Part shown: positions 12,431 through 24,500 of the stretch, one piece after another
Layout of the letters: the number at the start of each line of letters is the position of its first letter
Position numbering within the stretch: position 1 is the stretch's first letter
From: Acanthosoma haemorrhoidale
Lineage: Eukaryota > Arthropoda > Insecta > Hemiptera > Acanthosomatidae
Direction: 5' to 3'
Assembly (NCBI GenBank): GCA_930367205.1
Contig: OV884009.1
Span: forward strand, 37,953,841 to 38,017,840
Length of the DNA stretch: 64,000 nucleotides
Made by a program: the position numbers and the translations under genes
Notes under the pieces: generated by a model
What the model was told of the DNA's origin: nothing
The model's database searches: none
The model's input: only the letters and a program-made list of their open reading frames with translations

Positions 12431-15400
12431 TATACTTAACTGTCATACTAGACCTCTGAACGGCAATACACTATCTGAAGAAATGTAACTTTAAATACAT
12501 ATAAAATAAGATTGTTTGATTTGAAATGTTCATATTTTTTTTTATTCTTAGGGGTTAAGATATAATAAATAAATATTTTCTAGCATTCATTCATTGATCC
12601 TGAAGCGCCTTGAGCGCAAGCGTAGCAGAAGCCACAAATGAACATCACCTATGTTTGTTTATCAGATTTATTTATTCACAATTATAAACCAAAAAATAAT
12701 ACAAGTGAATGAGATGCTAACAAAAAATACATAGCAATAAGAATTGGCATGAATGACGTGCGGGAAATATATCCAGTGATACCTCCCCAGTTAAAGGATT
12801 AAAGTTAATTTAAATAAATAAGTAGTAGTGGCATGTCGGGTAAGTCTTGTGTAGCAACTCCAAGTTGGTGAGGAATCCGGGAGTCCATATAATATTTATT
12901 GGAATTGGCTGTTCAATGTGTTGATGTAAGTGTCTGTGTAAGGTCGTATTTCTGGCATTTACGGTGTAACAATGATTAGTCGAAGTAGTTTTAGTTGAAA
13001 CTGGTCTTCACCCTCGGGCATCGAAATAGGTTCGGCCCATTCCTCAGTCAATAAGGATACTCGTCGCCATAATGTGGGTTTAGTATAACTATAATGCCAC
13101 CAGGTTTGATTTTTTGGCTGTTCCGTATGCCCAAATGAGCTTTAGTAAGTAAATTTGTCTTCAGTTTCTAAGCCGAAGGTAGCCGTGATCGTTTATAAAC
13201 AAAGTGGTTCGGAAGTTCAAGTCTTGGATTCAAAGTTTGTATTAACACTATTTAGTTTTTATGTAACTGTGTGAATTCTATGTTAGTCATTTATCAAGTA
13301 TAAAGTTCAAGATACATTTGGACAATGGGCTATAGGAAGTACGGCGGAGCGTGAATTCTAAGTGCAATATGATTTTTTGATGCGGTGAGGTAATATTTCA
13401 ACCAGTTTAGGTTTTTGATAGACAGATGTACGAAAAGAATCAAAATCAAAATGTATTAAGTTTCTTCAAAAAAGCAAATAGACAGTCCGATTGTTGATGT
13501 TCAAGTAATAACGTAGAACACCTTAAACGCTCAAGTTTTTGAACACAATTAACATGAAATATTGAGCTTTAAAACTACAAATCCTCGGATTTAAACATTG
13601 TTTAGTAATTTAAAAAAATCAAAGGCAAAAAACGTAATTTATTTAAATATTTTTTTCTTCTTGTTACAAGGTGTTTTTTTTTTGTATCTTAATCTTGTGA
13701 GTTTAAGAGCAATTATAAAAAAATTAAAATACTAACAAGGACTTTATACAAAAACGTTCTGTTAAAAATTAGAGCATGAAAATCGAACCCCTGAGTTGAA
13801 AGGATGTATTGCCATAACATGGGTTTGTTTTATTTTCTAGGCCTTTCAGTATTGAGGGAATATACACTATACACCTGGGTTATAGTGTTACTGGGTTAAT
13901 AAGTAATGTTAAATAGTCAGTTTTAATTGAGTATTAGCTATGGCGCAAGGAATCTAGGGTCTTCAGAGATCAAATTATGAGATATCCTTAATTTACTTTA
14001 TTCACCAACTTTAGGTCATTGTACTTTAACCAAATTATAAGTCTTAAAGTACTCCGGGGCATACCTTTAAAACGTTAATTATCATTTGATAATTAAAGTA
14101 GACCAGATGTTGATGGAAAACTGACAATTTCCTGTACCTGTTTCAAAGTAAAGCCTCCATCTTCAGGTTAAGTAATAATCACCTAAAGCTCACATTTGTA
14201 GCAAAAGTTAGATTGGGATTTGGGTGTTCCCACTTATGAAAGAGTGACTCCTGTGAGAAGACTGGCACTTTCTTTCTGTTCTGTTAAACTGAGAGCTTGG
14301 AAGAATAGCACCAAAGACTTTCACAGTTCTGGCATAATAAACATTAGCTGAGATGTATTTCTCAATAACTAAGATAAACAAGAGTCATACAAATAAAAAC
14401 TTAATCTAAAAAAAGTGTCCTTGTTCTGTTGAACCAAGCATCAGAATACTATGAACAATGAATTACTGAACTGTAAAATTCTCCCAATCCCACAAATGAT
14501 ATATTAGAACATAATCACGTTATTAAATATTATTTTCTGAATAAATTGTAAAAACCTCTTCCCCTAATGTAATTCACAGATACAGTTATGGTTTTCCTTG
14601 TGGACTTATGTTATTTCCTGGTTTCTCTATATAAAATGGAAGAAGCCACTTTTCAGTTAATTGTGGGCCGTCTTAGGAGTTGGCTGGGATGATCCCATCC
14701 CACAAGCCACATATCCTCCAGCTGTTATTTCCTCAGGGTTCTATAATAAAATGAGTTCTTGACAATAAGAAGACTCCTAGGACCTCTCCCCCTCTTAAGT
14801 AGAAGTGCTCATAAAATCATACAGTAATAAAGTATTAGGAGACACAAGATATTAATAGAAGGAGAAAAAGCAAATGCATATTCTGTTGTATGCATTTAGT
14901 TTATAAAATACTAATTTTGAGTACTGCCACATACATCTTGTGCATTTTCTCTTATGCATTTCAATATTCTAGAGTAGATAACTCTACTAGAGAAAAAAAA
15001 ATTATATATTTACTAAATGAATGAATTCATTTACAAAATAAAATAATAATTTAAAAACTATATTACAATTTAATTATATTTACAATTCATGTTGAATTAC
15101 TAAATTGTTATTACACGTTTCAATAATCCTTGCAATGTTATTGTTTATGGTTATAACTCTGGAGTACCTTCAGTTAATTTATAAGTGGTAAATAAAAGAA
15201 AGATTTATTTTTATTTTCCATAATTACACAATAAAAAGTTTAAATATTCAACATAAAAAATATTGTTTTTTTTTTTGTTTTTGGCAAGTGGTTAATGTGA
15301 AATTTCAACAGACAATGATATTAAAAAGCACATGACGGGAATATTTAGTTTCCCTTACATATACAAAGATTATAACTACAAATTTGGCCAGGAAGTGAGT

Positions 15401-15470
15401 AAATTTCTTGCATGGTTATAAAAATTATGTTATAAAAAAAATAATAATTTTGATTGGTAAAACATAAAAA
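12431..15470. other. intergenic DNA downstream of mRpL11
   Basis: The block at 12830-13190 is more GC-rich and partly open on the minus strand (a stretch containing RRVSLLTEEWAEPIS), so it may be an unidentified element relic. The remainder is AT-rich with homopolymer runs and nothing I can support. Confidence 0.4.
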
Positions 15471-15476
15471 TTTATT
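15471..15476 (-). promoter_or_regulatory. candidate poly(A) signal of mRpL11
   Basis: TTTATT on the plus strand reads AATAAA on the minus strand. It lies about 110 bp past the mRpL11 stop codon, a normal distance for a short 3' UTR. The motif is common by chance in such AT-rich DNA. Confidence 0.45.
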
Positions 15477-15586
15477 GAATTCAAAAATCCATCAGAAATT
15501 TTAAATATGTATAAAAATAATTATGTGTTATCAAACATTTTCTAAATAATTTTACTACACTATAAAACGGATTAACACTTTTCTAA

Positions 15587-15852
15587 CTAACTAGTTCTAA
15601 GCATTTTCGCTTCTCTTTTTTCTTGAAGTTCTTTTTTCTGAACTTCTTCTACTTCTTTTCTATGCTCCAAAAATTGTTTGTATTCTTCAGAATCCACTTC
15701 TTTTACAATTTCAACTCCACATGAACGAGCAACCCCGACTAATTTCAAACAAAGTTCTTGCAAGGTCAAACATTCATTAACTGGATCTAAAGCTTTTATC
15801 TTTGCGATTTCATACAAATGTTTTAGTGTGATTTTTCCACAAACTTCTTTTC
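15587..15852 (-). CDS. mRpL11: mRpL11 exon 3 (C-terminal domain and stop)
   Basis: The acceptor on the minus strand is a TTTATGATATTTCAG tract ending at 15853. The first two bases complete a split glycine codon from exon 2. The exon encodes residues 110-196: the L11 C-terminal rRNA-binding domain (ITLKHLYEIAKIKALDP, then ELCLKLVGVARSCGVEIVKE), followed by a charged helical extension (EHRKEVEEVQKKELQEKREA) typical of the mitochondrial form. The open frame continues upstream to 15940 only because intron sequence happens to lack a stop there. Confidence 0.95.
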
Positions 15853-18800
15853 CTGAAATATCATAAAATGAGGTAGAACAAAAGTCTAAATAATTAAAAA
15901 GAAAATATCTTTGTGAAAAAATATTAGAAACAGTTATCAATCTCTTTTTTTAATTGAAATTGTCTGATTCTTACAATTTTTTATGACCAATTAATATAGC
16001 TATAATTTTTTGATTAAAAATTTTATTAATTCATATTAAAAAAAAAAACTCATTTGAGAGAATAATATTGACGTATTGTAATACATATTGATATGAACAC
16101 ACTAAATTTCATTGTCACATCTAGCAGCTTTTTCTCCTGCACCAAATAAAATAACAAAGAATAATTTTGTTATATTTGCACAACCATCATAGACAAATAT
16201 AATCAGTAATACAAAAAAAATGGATGGTTTGTAATAGAAGAGTTAACCAAAAATTTTCAAATAAAGGGTTTATATAATTAACTTTTTAGCACTCTGATGA
16301 TGATTGGGGGGGGGGGCAAACCCCCGGTCATAGCACTTGTTTTTACACAAATCTTTTGAAGCTGAGACTCTCAGTAACTTCCTAGAAGACTCAAAGCATT
16401 TGTTCCCTTGAGTTATTGCAGTAGAGTAATCTGGATATTAATTAAAGCTAGTTTGTGCCTTTTGCCTTACAGCTACTCATCCCTATCCCCGATCATTCTT
16501 CCTTCCGTCTGGCCTCTATTTATCACTTCATCTTAAAGGTCTCAGGCAATTGGCACAAATGTCCAACACCACATAATCTGGTGTTCTATTTTTGCCTCAA
16601 CTGAAATTGTACAGATTTCATCCAAAATTACCCAAAGTGTTCTGCTCTATATAGTAAGTACTTGAATGAATATTGTTTTGAAGACAACAAGTTTGGTGTT
16701 TCTGCTGTCCTCCTCTTTGTCCACTATAGTGTTGATAATCTGGTAGAAGACTCCATTAACTTTTTTCTCAGTATTGTAAATTTCTGGAGCTTAACTTATA
16801 AGTGTACCCAATTATTGTTAGAAATCAACGCATTTCCCAACTCCACTATTGCAGCTGCTGTCTAATCTTCTAACCATCATTATTTTCCTCTAAGCAGCAT
16901 TAAATTCTAGCTCCTTTTAGGCTAGTTATTTTCTTTAGTTCATAACTGCTTTTGTAGGTTTTCCTTTGTCTACGATACAGTCGATGTCATCCATATCTGT
17001 GTCAAAATTGGATTGAGGTATCTAAGAATAGTCAGGGAGGTTGTTCTCTTAAATATTTCAATAATTTTATCCATAAATGCAAAGAGAAGGAAAGACTTAG
17101 GATGCCCTTACATTTGACACCAATTATGGACAAAAAGATTAAAAAATGGACTGCTTTCTAATGAGACGGAAAACTCATCGCAACAAGTCCGACTTTATAG
17201 CTTTTATAATGTTAGATCGACTTTTTTATCACATAGGGAATCTCACATCACTGGACACAGCTAGGAAAATATTTATGGTGTGCGCGGACTGGTGGCGATG
17301 GCTACCTCAATGACAAATGTTTGATTAACTAATGTAAATGTTTTGTATCTTAGTTTATGCCATTATCTAAGTTTATGCATAGTTTTTTTGATCTCAGTCT
17401 GAGGGTGTGATTTCTCAGTTAGAGTATAAAATAAAGGAATGTTTGAAATCAAGAGACAAAAACCAATGCCAGATAAAAAAGCGGTCTATACTATACACTT
17501 TCATCTTCTTATTGCTCGTAGAACCAGCTTGGAGGGTAATGACAGGACATATCTAGATTTCACAACCTAAATGATGTCCATCGCTGAACATGTCAATCCT
17601 AAACAAAATTAACCATAATCCAACTTCAACTGAGTAAAATACATCAAATTCCAATTGTTTAAGGTATAAAAATGATACAAATTATTATAAAAAATTGGTT
17701 CTCTGCCAAAACTGCACACAAACATCAAAACAGTAAATGAAGCAACTACAAATAAATTCAGTCATAAATGGACATTCCCTAGATTTTTCAATAAGTTGAA
17801 AAATATTATTGTATTCTTCAAATAAACAGTGATACTCATCAAATAATTTCTAGTGAATCAAAAACTTTGTCTATTGGAACATAAATTTATATAAGAGCAT
17901 GAACCCTATTGACGGTGATACACAATCATAAAGCTCTATAACAGGCAAACAACACATGATAATGGGATGAATCATAAAAAGGCACTTTTTCTTGCTATTT
18001 TAAAAATAATGTTAACACAATTTTTTTTCAATATTCAAAGTATATACCATTGTGTTCTATGGTTTGTTGCCATATCAAGGCTAGCTGTCAGATTCCTCCG
18101 CAATACCACTCTTTGGGTGTTGAACGGAAGAATTCTGCAACTCCATTTTGAACCTCGCCCAGATAATTGAAGGTTTTTCCTTGAATTGTGAGGCATTGAC
18201 CAGAACAGATAGTAATCAGAAGTCCAAATTGTAAACAGGGTGAGAAAGAAGCTGAATCCCACCCAGTTCTAAATTTTTCTGTTTTGTGTAGCGAGAAGTG
18301 TGTGGTCACGAGTTATCTTGTTGAAACAAAACCTGGTTTCTGTTTACTAATGCTCGGTAATGCTGGGTCATAATATCATAATTTCTTAGTAAATAATTAC
18401 TATAAAGTTCTGAATCAATGGTTTGACCTTCTAGAATAAATTCGTAATTCCAAAATACAGAGAGCATTGTCTTTTTTTTTTTTCAAATCTAAATTCATTT
18501 AGTATAGTCTAAAGATTAAAATGATATCAACCTTAATTGGATTTGAAAAACAAATAGAGCTGCTCAATGGATTACAATTTCCCTGAAAACAAAATCGGTT
18601 ATTTTTTATGACTCACCCCATTACATTTAATTTAAATTTATGGAACATAAATAATATTAAAAAATAAAATATTGTGTAGATGCTTTTGTTAACATCATTA
18701 AAATAATATAAAATACTAATGATTGCCTAAAGTTTACCAAACTTACAAACAACTTATGATACCTCTCAATATATCTATGTTATATGGTTGGTGGATATTT

Positions 18801-21530
18801 TGTCATAAATATTATTAAAAAATAATAGGATATTATATTTAAATTATAAAAAATCATTAAAATCAATTAGAAAATTTAGTAGACACAGGTCAATTGCATC
18901 AGTTTAAACATTAAACATATCGACAATATATTTATATTAGTTTACTACAGTATATAAATCTTAACATTTAGTGAAATTGTACAAAATAAACAATAAAATA
19001 GAAAATTAAAAAAACATTTTATGGCTCAATCCAATTTTATTAGTTCAACAGAATTCACAACAGTCAATAAATCAGATAGCTATGTACCTATTAACTTGCC
19101 AAAACATATAAAAGTGATCAATGAAATATTAGTTATAGTAGGGATGCTAACTCCAGGATGTTGATGGTTTTCCAATGGCTACTGGATCTATCTAGGGAGA
19201 GCGTTGGTCTCTAATAATTTCCTCTTTTTATTAACATTATTTGCAATGAAAGAGTTCAGCATTTTTTCAATGGTTTCTATTTTATTGATTGGTCTTCTGT
19301 TCATTAAATTGTGTAACCATTTAAACAGTCTAAATTTATCCTGAATAGTGAGTCTGCCAACATTTAGAAAAGGAAGGACACTAAGATGGTCCACAAAAAA
19401 TGTATGAAAAAATAATAATAAACTATAACACATCAAAATAAATTTAGACTCTTTCAGTACAAATAACAGGAAAAAAATATAGTAATTTCTTATTCGACAT
19501 TATCTAATTGTTTTGGTGTTTTATGTGATTTTTTTTTAATTGCATTCACTCTTTAATTAATACAGTATTTACAATATAAAAATATACAATATAGTCCAAA
19601 CACAAAGCCCTGAAATTCCCCCAAATCATTTGTGGGAATGTTACCTCCCCAGAACATAAAGAGAAGAAGGAATCTGGGATCAGCAGTGATTTTAATGATG
19701 TAATAATAATAAATATCCACCAACCATATAACATAAATATATTGAAATGTATCATAAGTTGTTTGTCAGTTATAGTACTTGATGATAATTGTGTAACACC
19801 ATCGAAAGAAATCGTTTCAAATTTTATGTGGATAGACAAATTTTTTGATAGCATATAACAAATAAAATAATACTCTGATGAAAAGATAATCACAAAAGAA
19901 AGTAGCAGATGCATACTACTTCAGAAACATGAAGATGCAGATTCAGCTAATCAGATAAACCTAGTAGAATATATATTCCTAAAAAAGCAGTTATTCCTAT
20001 AATGCCACGAATAGCCAAAAAATAATATAGAACTTTTAATAAGTGCATGTTCTAAAAATCATGAAAACAAATTTTGTTGTCACACCTATCTTGATTCACT
20101 ATTTTTTCCCCCTGTATTTTTTAACTATTAAGATATTCATTTTATAGATGTATTCATTGATTACTTGACTGTCCCCATGGTCTGGTGGTTAGCATGCTGA
20201 CTTCCAAATGCGGGGACCCGGGTTCAATCCTTGACTCGTCCAACGATGTTTTCTTTGGGGGGGACAGGTCTGGTCGGGGTTAACTCACCCTCATGAGGAT
20301 GACTGAATAACTGTTTAAATGAAATAGTGAAGTGAATCCAATTAATAAAACTGAATTTAAGGTTGAGAGGTAACCCCTAGTATCAATCAAGCTAACACCA
20401 CCAAGCAACTATAGCAACAACCCTCGGTCGGCCTTTCTCTTTATGGGGTGTCCTGCCATGGATCTATCTATTCCTTTATAAATTACTAGATTATAATTTA
20501 TCTCCACCTTATATTCTTGTAATACTATTAAGATTCTTTTTAATAACTGTTCATTCAATTATTCTGATTTTATAACTTCTGACTAATCATCTGTTTTATG
20601 TAAGTGATCTTTCTTATACCATGGATGTTCCATTTACATCTCTTATTATTACTCCAGGCAATAACTTTCTTTTATTCTTATCAATCAATATATTGTGTGC
20701 ACTTACTTATTGTTGATATACAGTACAATCCCGGTAGTTCATAATGCCAAGGGACCGAAAGTTTATCACGAATTATCAAGATTTTCGAAAAATACCTGGA
20801 TTATGAATTATTAAGGATAAAAAAAAGGAAAAATTCGAATTAATCAAATTATCAGTTTTAATTAAAATTCCATATAGGTACAATACAAAATAACAATTTA
20901 AAATATGTATGTACTTAGTTATTCTTGATAAAAAAATATAACAAGTGGAAAATAAATCAGTTATTTTTTCTGATAAGAGGGATTATTGTCAAGCTTGAAC
21001 AATTGCATTCTCCAGGGTTACAATAGCAGAGAAAACATCTTCATTTACATAATTTCTGGTCATAAAATTATGTAAATTATTGATGTAAGCTTTTGCCTCC
21101 TCAAAAGAAGCATACTTCTTCTAGCAACAGCCATGCCATTGTCAAAGTGAACAAGATCATAAAACATGATTTCTTCACTTTGAGGAAGGCGATTCCATTC
21201 CAAAGGCTCCAATAATGTTCATAGCTGAAAGTATTGTGCTCCTTTTTGTCCTCATTATAAGCAACCCGTTTTTAGCTACTTCATTTAACTGTTTGAAGAT
21301 ACTCCAGCGATGATCTTCTTTAAAATCGATGTCGGTGTAGATGGAGAAATTTTAAACCGATTTTTTTTCTCGCCATCGGCAAAGGCTTTTATAATCTCCT
21401 TTTCTTCACAAATGGATAGATACTTATGAGTACGCTATGAATTCATGGTGGAACCACACTGAACTGAAGTAAAAATAAAGGATATCAAATAGAATATAAA
21501 CAAACATAATTAAGAGAATTGAAGAGTGGG

Positions 21531-21561
<31 letters not shown>

Positions 21562-24500
21562 CTCCGAATAAACAGGATTGTCAACAGAGACTAACAAATT
21601 ATAAGATGTTTAAGTGGTCTTGGGTATGAAAATAAGTACGAACTACTGAGGGGACTGAAATGCATTGTTTTTTGTTTTTTATGATGAATAACCACAATTT
21701 TTCCACAGAGCCAGCAGTTTATTTAAATAAACAGAATTTACAAATTAACGGGACACGAATCACCGAGATTGTACTGTATTTCAGTATGGAGCAACTCTGA
21801 ACTGCCAAGTTCTTTAATTTGGCACTCTTTTCAATATTTGCATTTTAAATTCAACATGTTCTTCAATTATTGCTTCCCCAATAACAATTCATACGAGTGG
21901 ACGGGAATATTTTTTTTTGTTTTAATTTCTTACTGATTATAAATTAATATCAGTATTCTTTCATCAAATATTTATTTGATATTTTTATCTACTAGGTTTT
22001 ATAATGCCAAATTGTGAAGCTGAATCAGACACATCACTTAAAGTGATCAAACCTAATTGTCCCTTAATTAAGGACTGATTAATTATTACAATTAACTGCC
22101 CTTAATTGTCCCTCAGCACCTAACAATTTTGTGAACATTTCACCATGAACTACTTTATTGATAACAGCATGTTCTCACCCTCACAACTGATTCCTGTACA
22201 GATGGCCGATGATTGTCATCAAAAACAAGTGGATTTTTAGACCCAAGTAAATAGCAGCATTGACAACCTCATCTAATATTTGTATTTTTCAGCTCTTCGA
22301 CAGTAAAAGTCCTGAAAACAACATTAATTCTAGTCAAAATTAGAACAGGGAAAGTTTTTTTTTTTAATCAACTGTATTATTACTTCGAACATATTAACTT
22401 TATAAGACAGACAATAATATATTTGTACCATAAGCGAGGTTTTATCAAAATAAAGAGTAAGTTAACTGTGTGCACAATAAATCCTATTAATCAAAATGGA
22501 GTATATAACAACCAGGAATTAAACTATAATTAAAACTAGCAAACTTTGTACGCTTCACTCTTTACAAATTAATAATATTCCATCACTAAAATCAATTTGC
22601 TGAGAGGACTCCTATCTTATCGAAAGGAAATGCCATAAGCATAATGCAGTGGACTAAGAGCACACCTGTCTGCTGTCTTTACTGATGAATCAAAGGTTGC
22701 CATAAAACCAGATACAAAAAGAATGAAAGTGTGGAGATGAACTGGCAATGCAGAATACCTTGCAGTAATCCAGTATGGGAACAATTATTAAAAATGAACT
22801 GTAATGGTCTGGGGTGGTTATTGTTAAGGCCATAATCAATATTAAAAAAAAATGAAATTTTTTTTATATTTTAATTAAAATTATTAGACACTGTTTGTAA
22901 TTATTTATTGGCTATTGTTCTTGTTGTGAAAGACGAGAATATGTGTATGTTGTGAAAATAGATTTTATGAGATGCAACTGTAGTCACTGTGATTGAAATT
23001 AGCCACCAAAATTCACTTGGTTTGTTTTGAATCCTTAGCCTAGTCACTAGAAGAAATTCTTGTAAGTAGGAGCCAATGTTAAACTGACAGGAGTGAGGGA
23101 CCAAATGGCAGACGTCACAGCCCAACCTTATTGCCGCCCTTTCAATACAGATGAGCAGTCGAAGCTGCAGTTTTTGAATACTCTTTAACTTAATAGTACT
23201 CCACCACAAAAATCAATTTGCTGAGAGGACTCCTATCTTAATGAAAGGAAATTGCATAAGCATAATGCAGTGGACTAAAGAGCACACCTGTCTGTTGTCT
23301 TTACTGATGAATCAAAGGTTGCCATAAAACCAGATACAAAAAGAATGAAAGTGTGGAGATGAACTGGCAATGCAGAATACCTTGCAGTAATCCAGTATGG
23401 GAACAATTATTAAAAATGAACTGTAATGGTCTGGGGTGGTTATTGTTAAGGCCATAATCAATATTAAAAAAAAATGAATTTTTTTTTATATTTTAATTAA
23501 AATTATTAGACACTGTTTGTAATTATTTATTGGCTATTGTTCTTGTTGTGAAAGACGAGAATATGTGTATGTTGTGAAAATAGATTTTATGAGATGCAAC
23601 TGTAGTCACTGTGATTGAAATTAGCCACCAAAATTCACTTGGTTTGTTTTGAATCCTTAGCCTAGTCACTAGAAGAAATTCTTGTAAGTAGGAGCCAATG
23701 TTAAACTGACAGGAGTGAGGGACCAAATGGCAGACGTCACAGCCCAACCTTATTGCCGCCCTTTCAATACAGATGAGCAGTCGAAGCTGCAGTTTTTGAA
23801 TACTCTTTAACTTAATAGTACTCCACCACAAAAATCAATTTGCTGAGAGGACTCCTATCTTAATGAAAGGAAATTGCATAAGCATAATGCAGTGGACTAA
23901 AGAGCACACCTGTCTGTTGTCTTTACTGATGAATCAAAGGTTGCCATAAAACCAGATACAAAAAGAATGAAAGTGTGGAGATGAACTGGCAATGCAGAAT
24001 ACCTTGCAGTAATCCAGTATGTGAACAATTATTAAAAATGAACTGTAATGGTCTGGGGTGGTTATCGTTAAGGCCATAATCAATATTTAAAAAAATGAAC
24101 ATTTTCTTATCTTTTAATTAAAATTATTAGATACTGTTTGTAATTATTTATTGGCTTTTGTTCTTGTTGTGACAGACGAAAATATGTGTGTGTTGTGAAA
24201 ATAGATTTTATGAGATGCAGCTGTAGTCACTGTGATTGAAATTAGCCGCCAATGTTCACTTGGTTTGTTTTGAATCCACAGCCTAGTCACCAGAAGAAAT
24301 AGCGAACCGTTTTGTCTCATATCACCCATTCACCTTAGAACGTGTAGCCTTAGAGAGTTACTTACTGATATTGGCCTACCAACCAATCAGTAAAGCCTCC
24401 CAGCGGTTGCATGTCAACCATCACTCTCCTCAATAACCATATACACTCAATGCAAGAAGGTGGTCTATGATCTTCATTGCTTCTTTTTTCTTATCATGCT

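Larger units (their letters stand above)
22588..24300. repeat. tandem array, ~622 bp unit, about 2.75 copies
   Basis: The same sequence begins near 22588, 23209 and 23831 (spacing 621 and 622). Copies 1 and 2 are almost identical: the 102-codon minus-strand frames at 22901-23209 and 23523-23831 translate identically. Copy 3 is more diverged and breaks off near 24297. Each unit joins a Tc1-like transposase fragment (plus strand), a roughly 200 bp segment of unknown origin, and the 125 bp dispersed repeat also seen at 10919-11046. The near identity shows recent tandem duplication of an already chimeric piece. Confidence 0.9.

Noticed and set aside
12830..13190. Gypsy C-terminal region on the minus strand
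   Set aside because: The strand is opposite to the nearby integrase fragment and no motif could be matched.
15678..15866. Plus-strand ORF opposite mRpL11 exon 3
   Set aside because: It is a shadow frame of a conserved coding exon.
20172..20245. A functional tRNA gene
   Set aside because: Boxes A and B are present, but the acceptor stem does not pair and a repeat body follows directly, so it is a SINE head.
22901..23831. Two identical 102-codon frames as a gene pair
   Set aside because: They are part of a nearly identical 622 bp tandem unit that spans repeat junctions. Identity follows from duplication, not selection.
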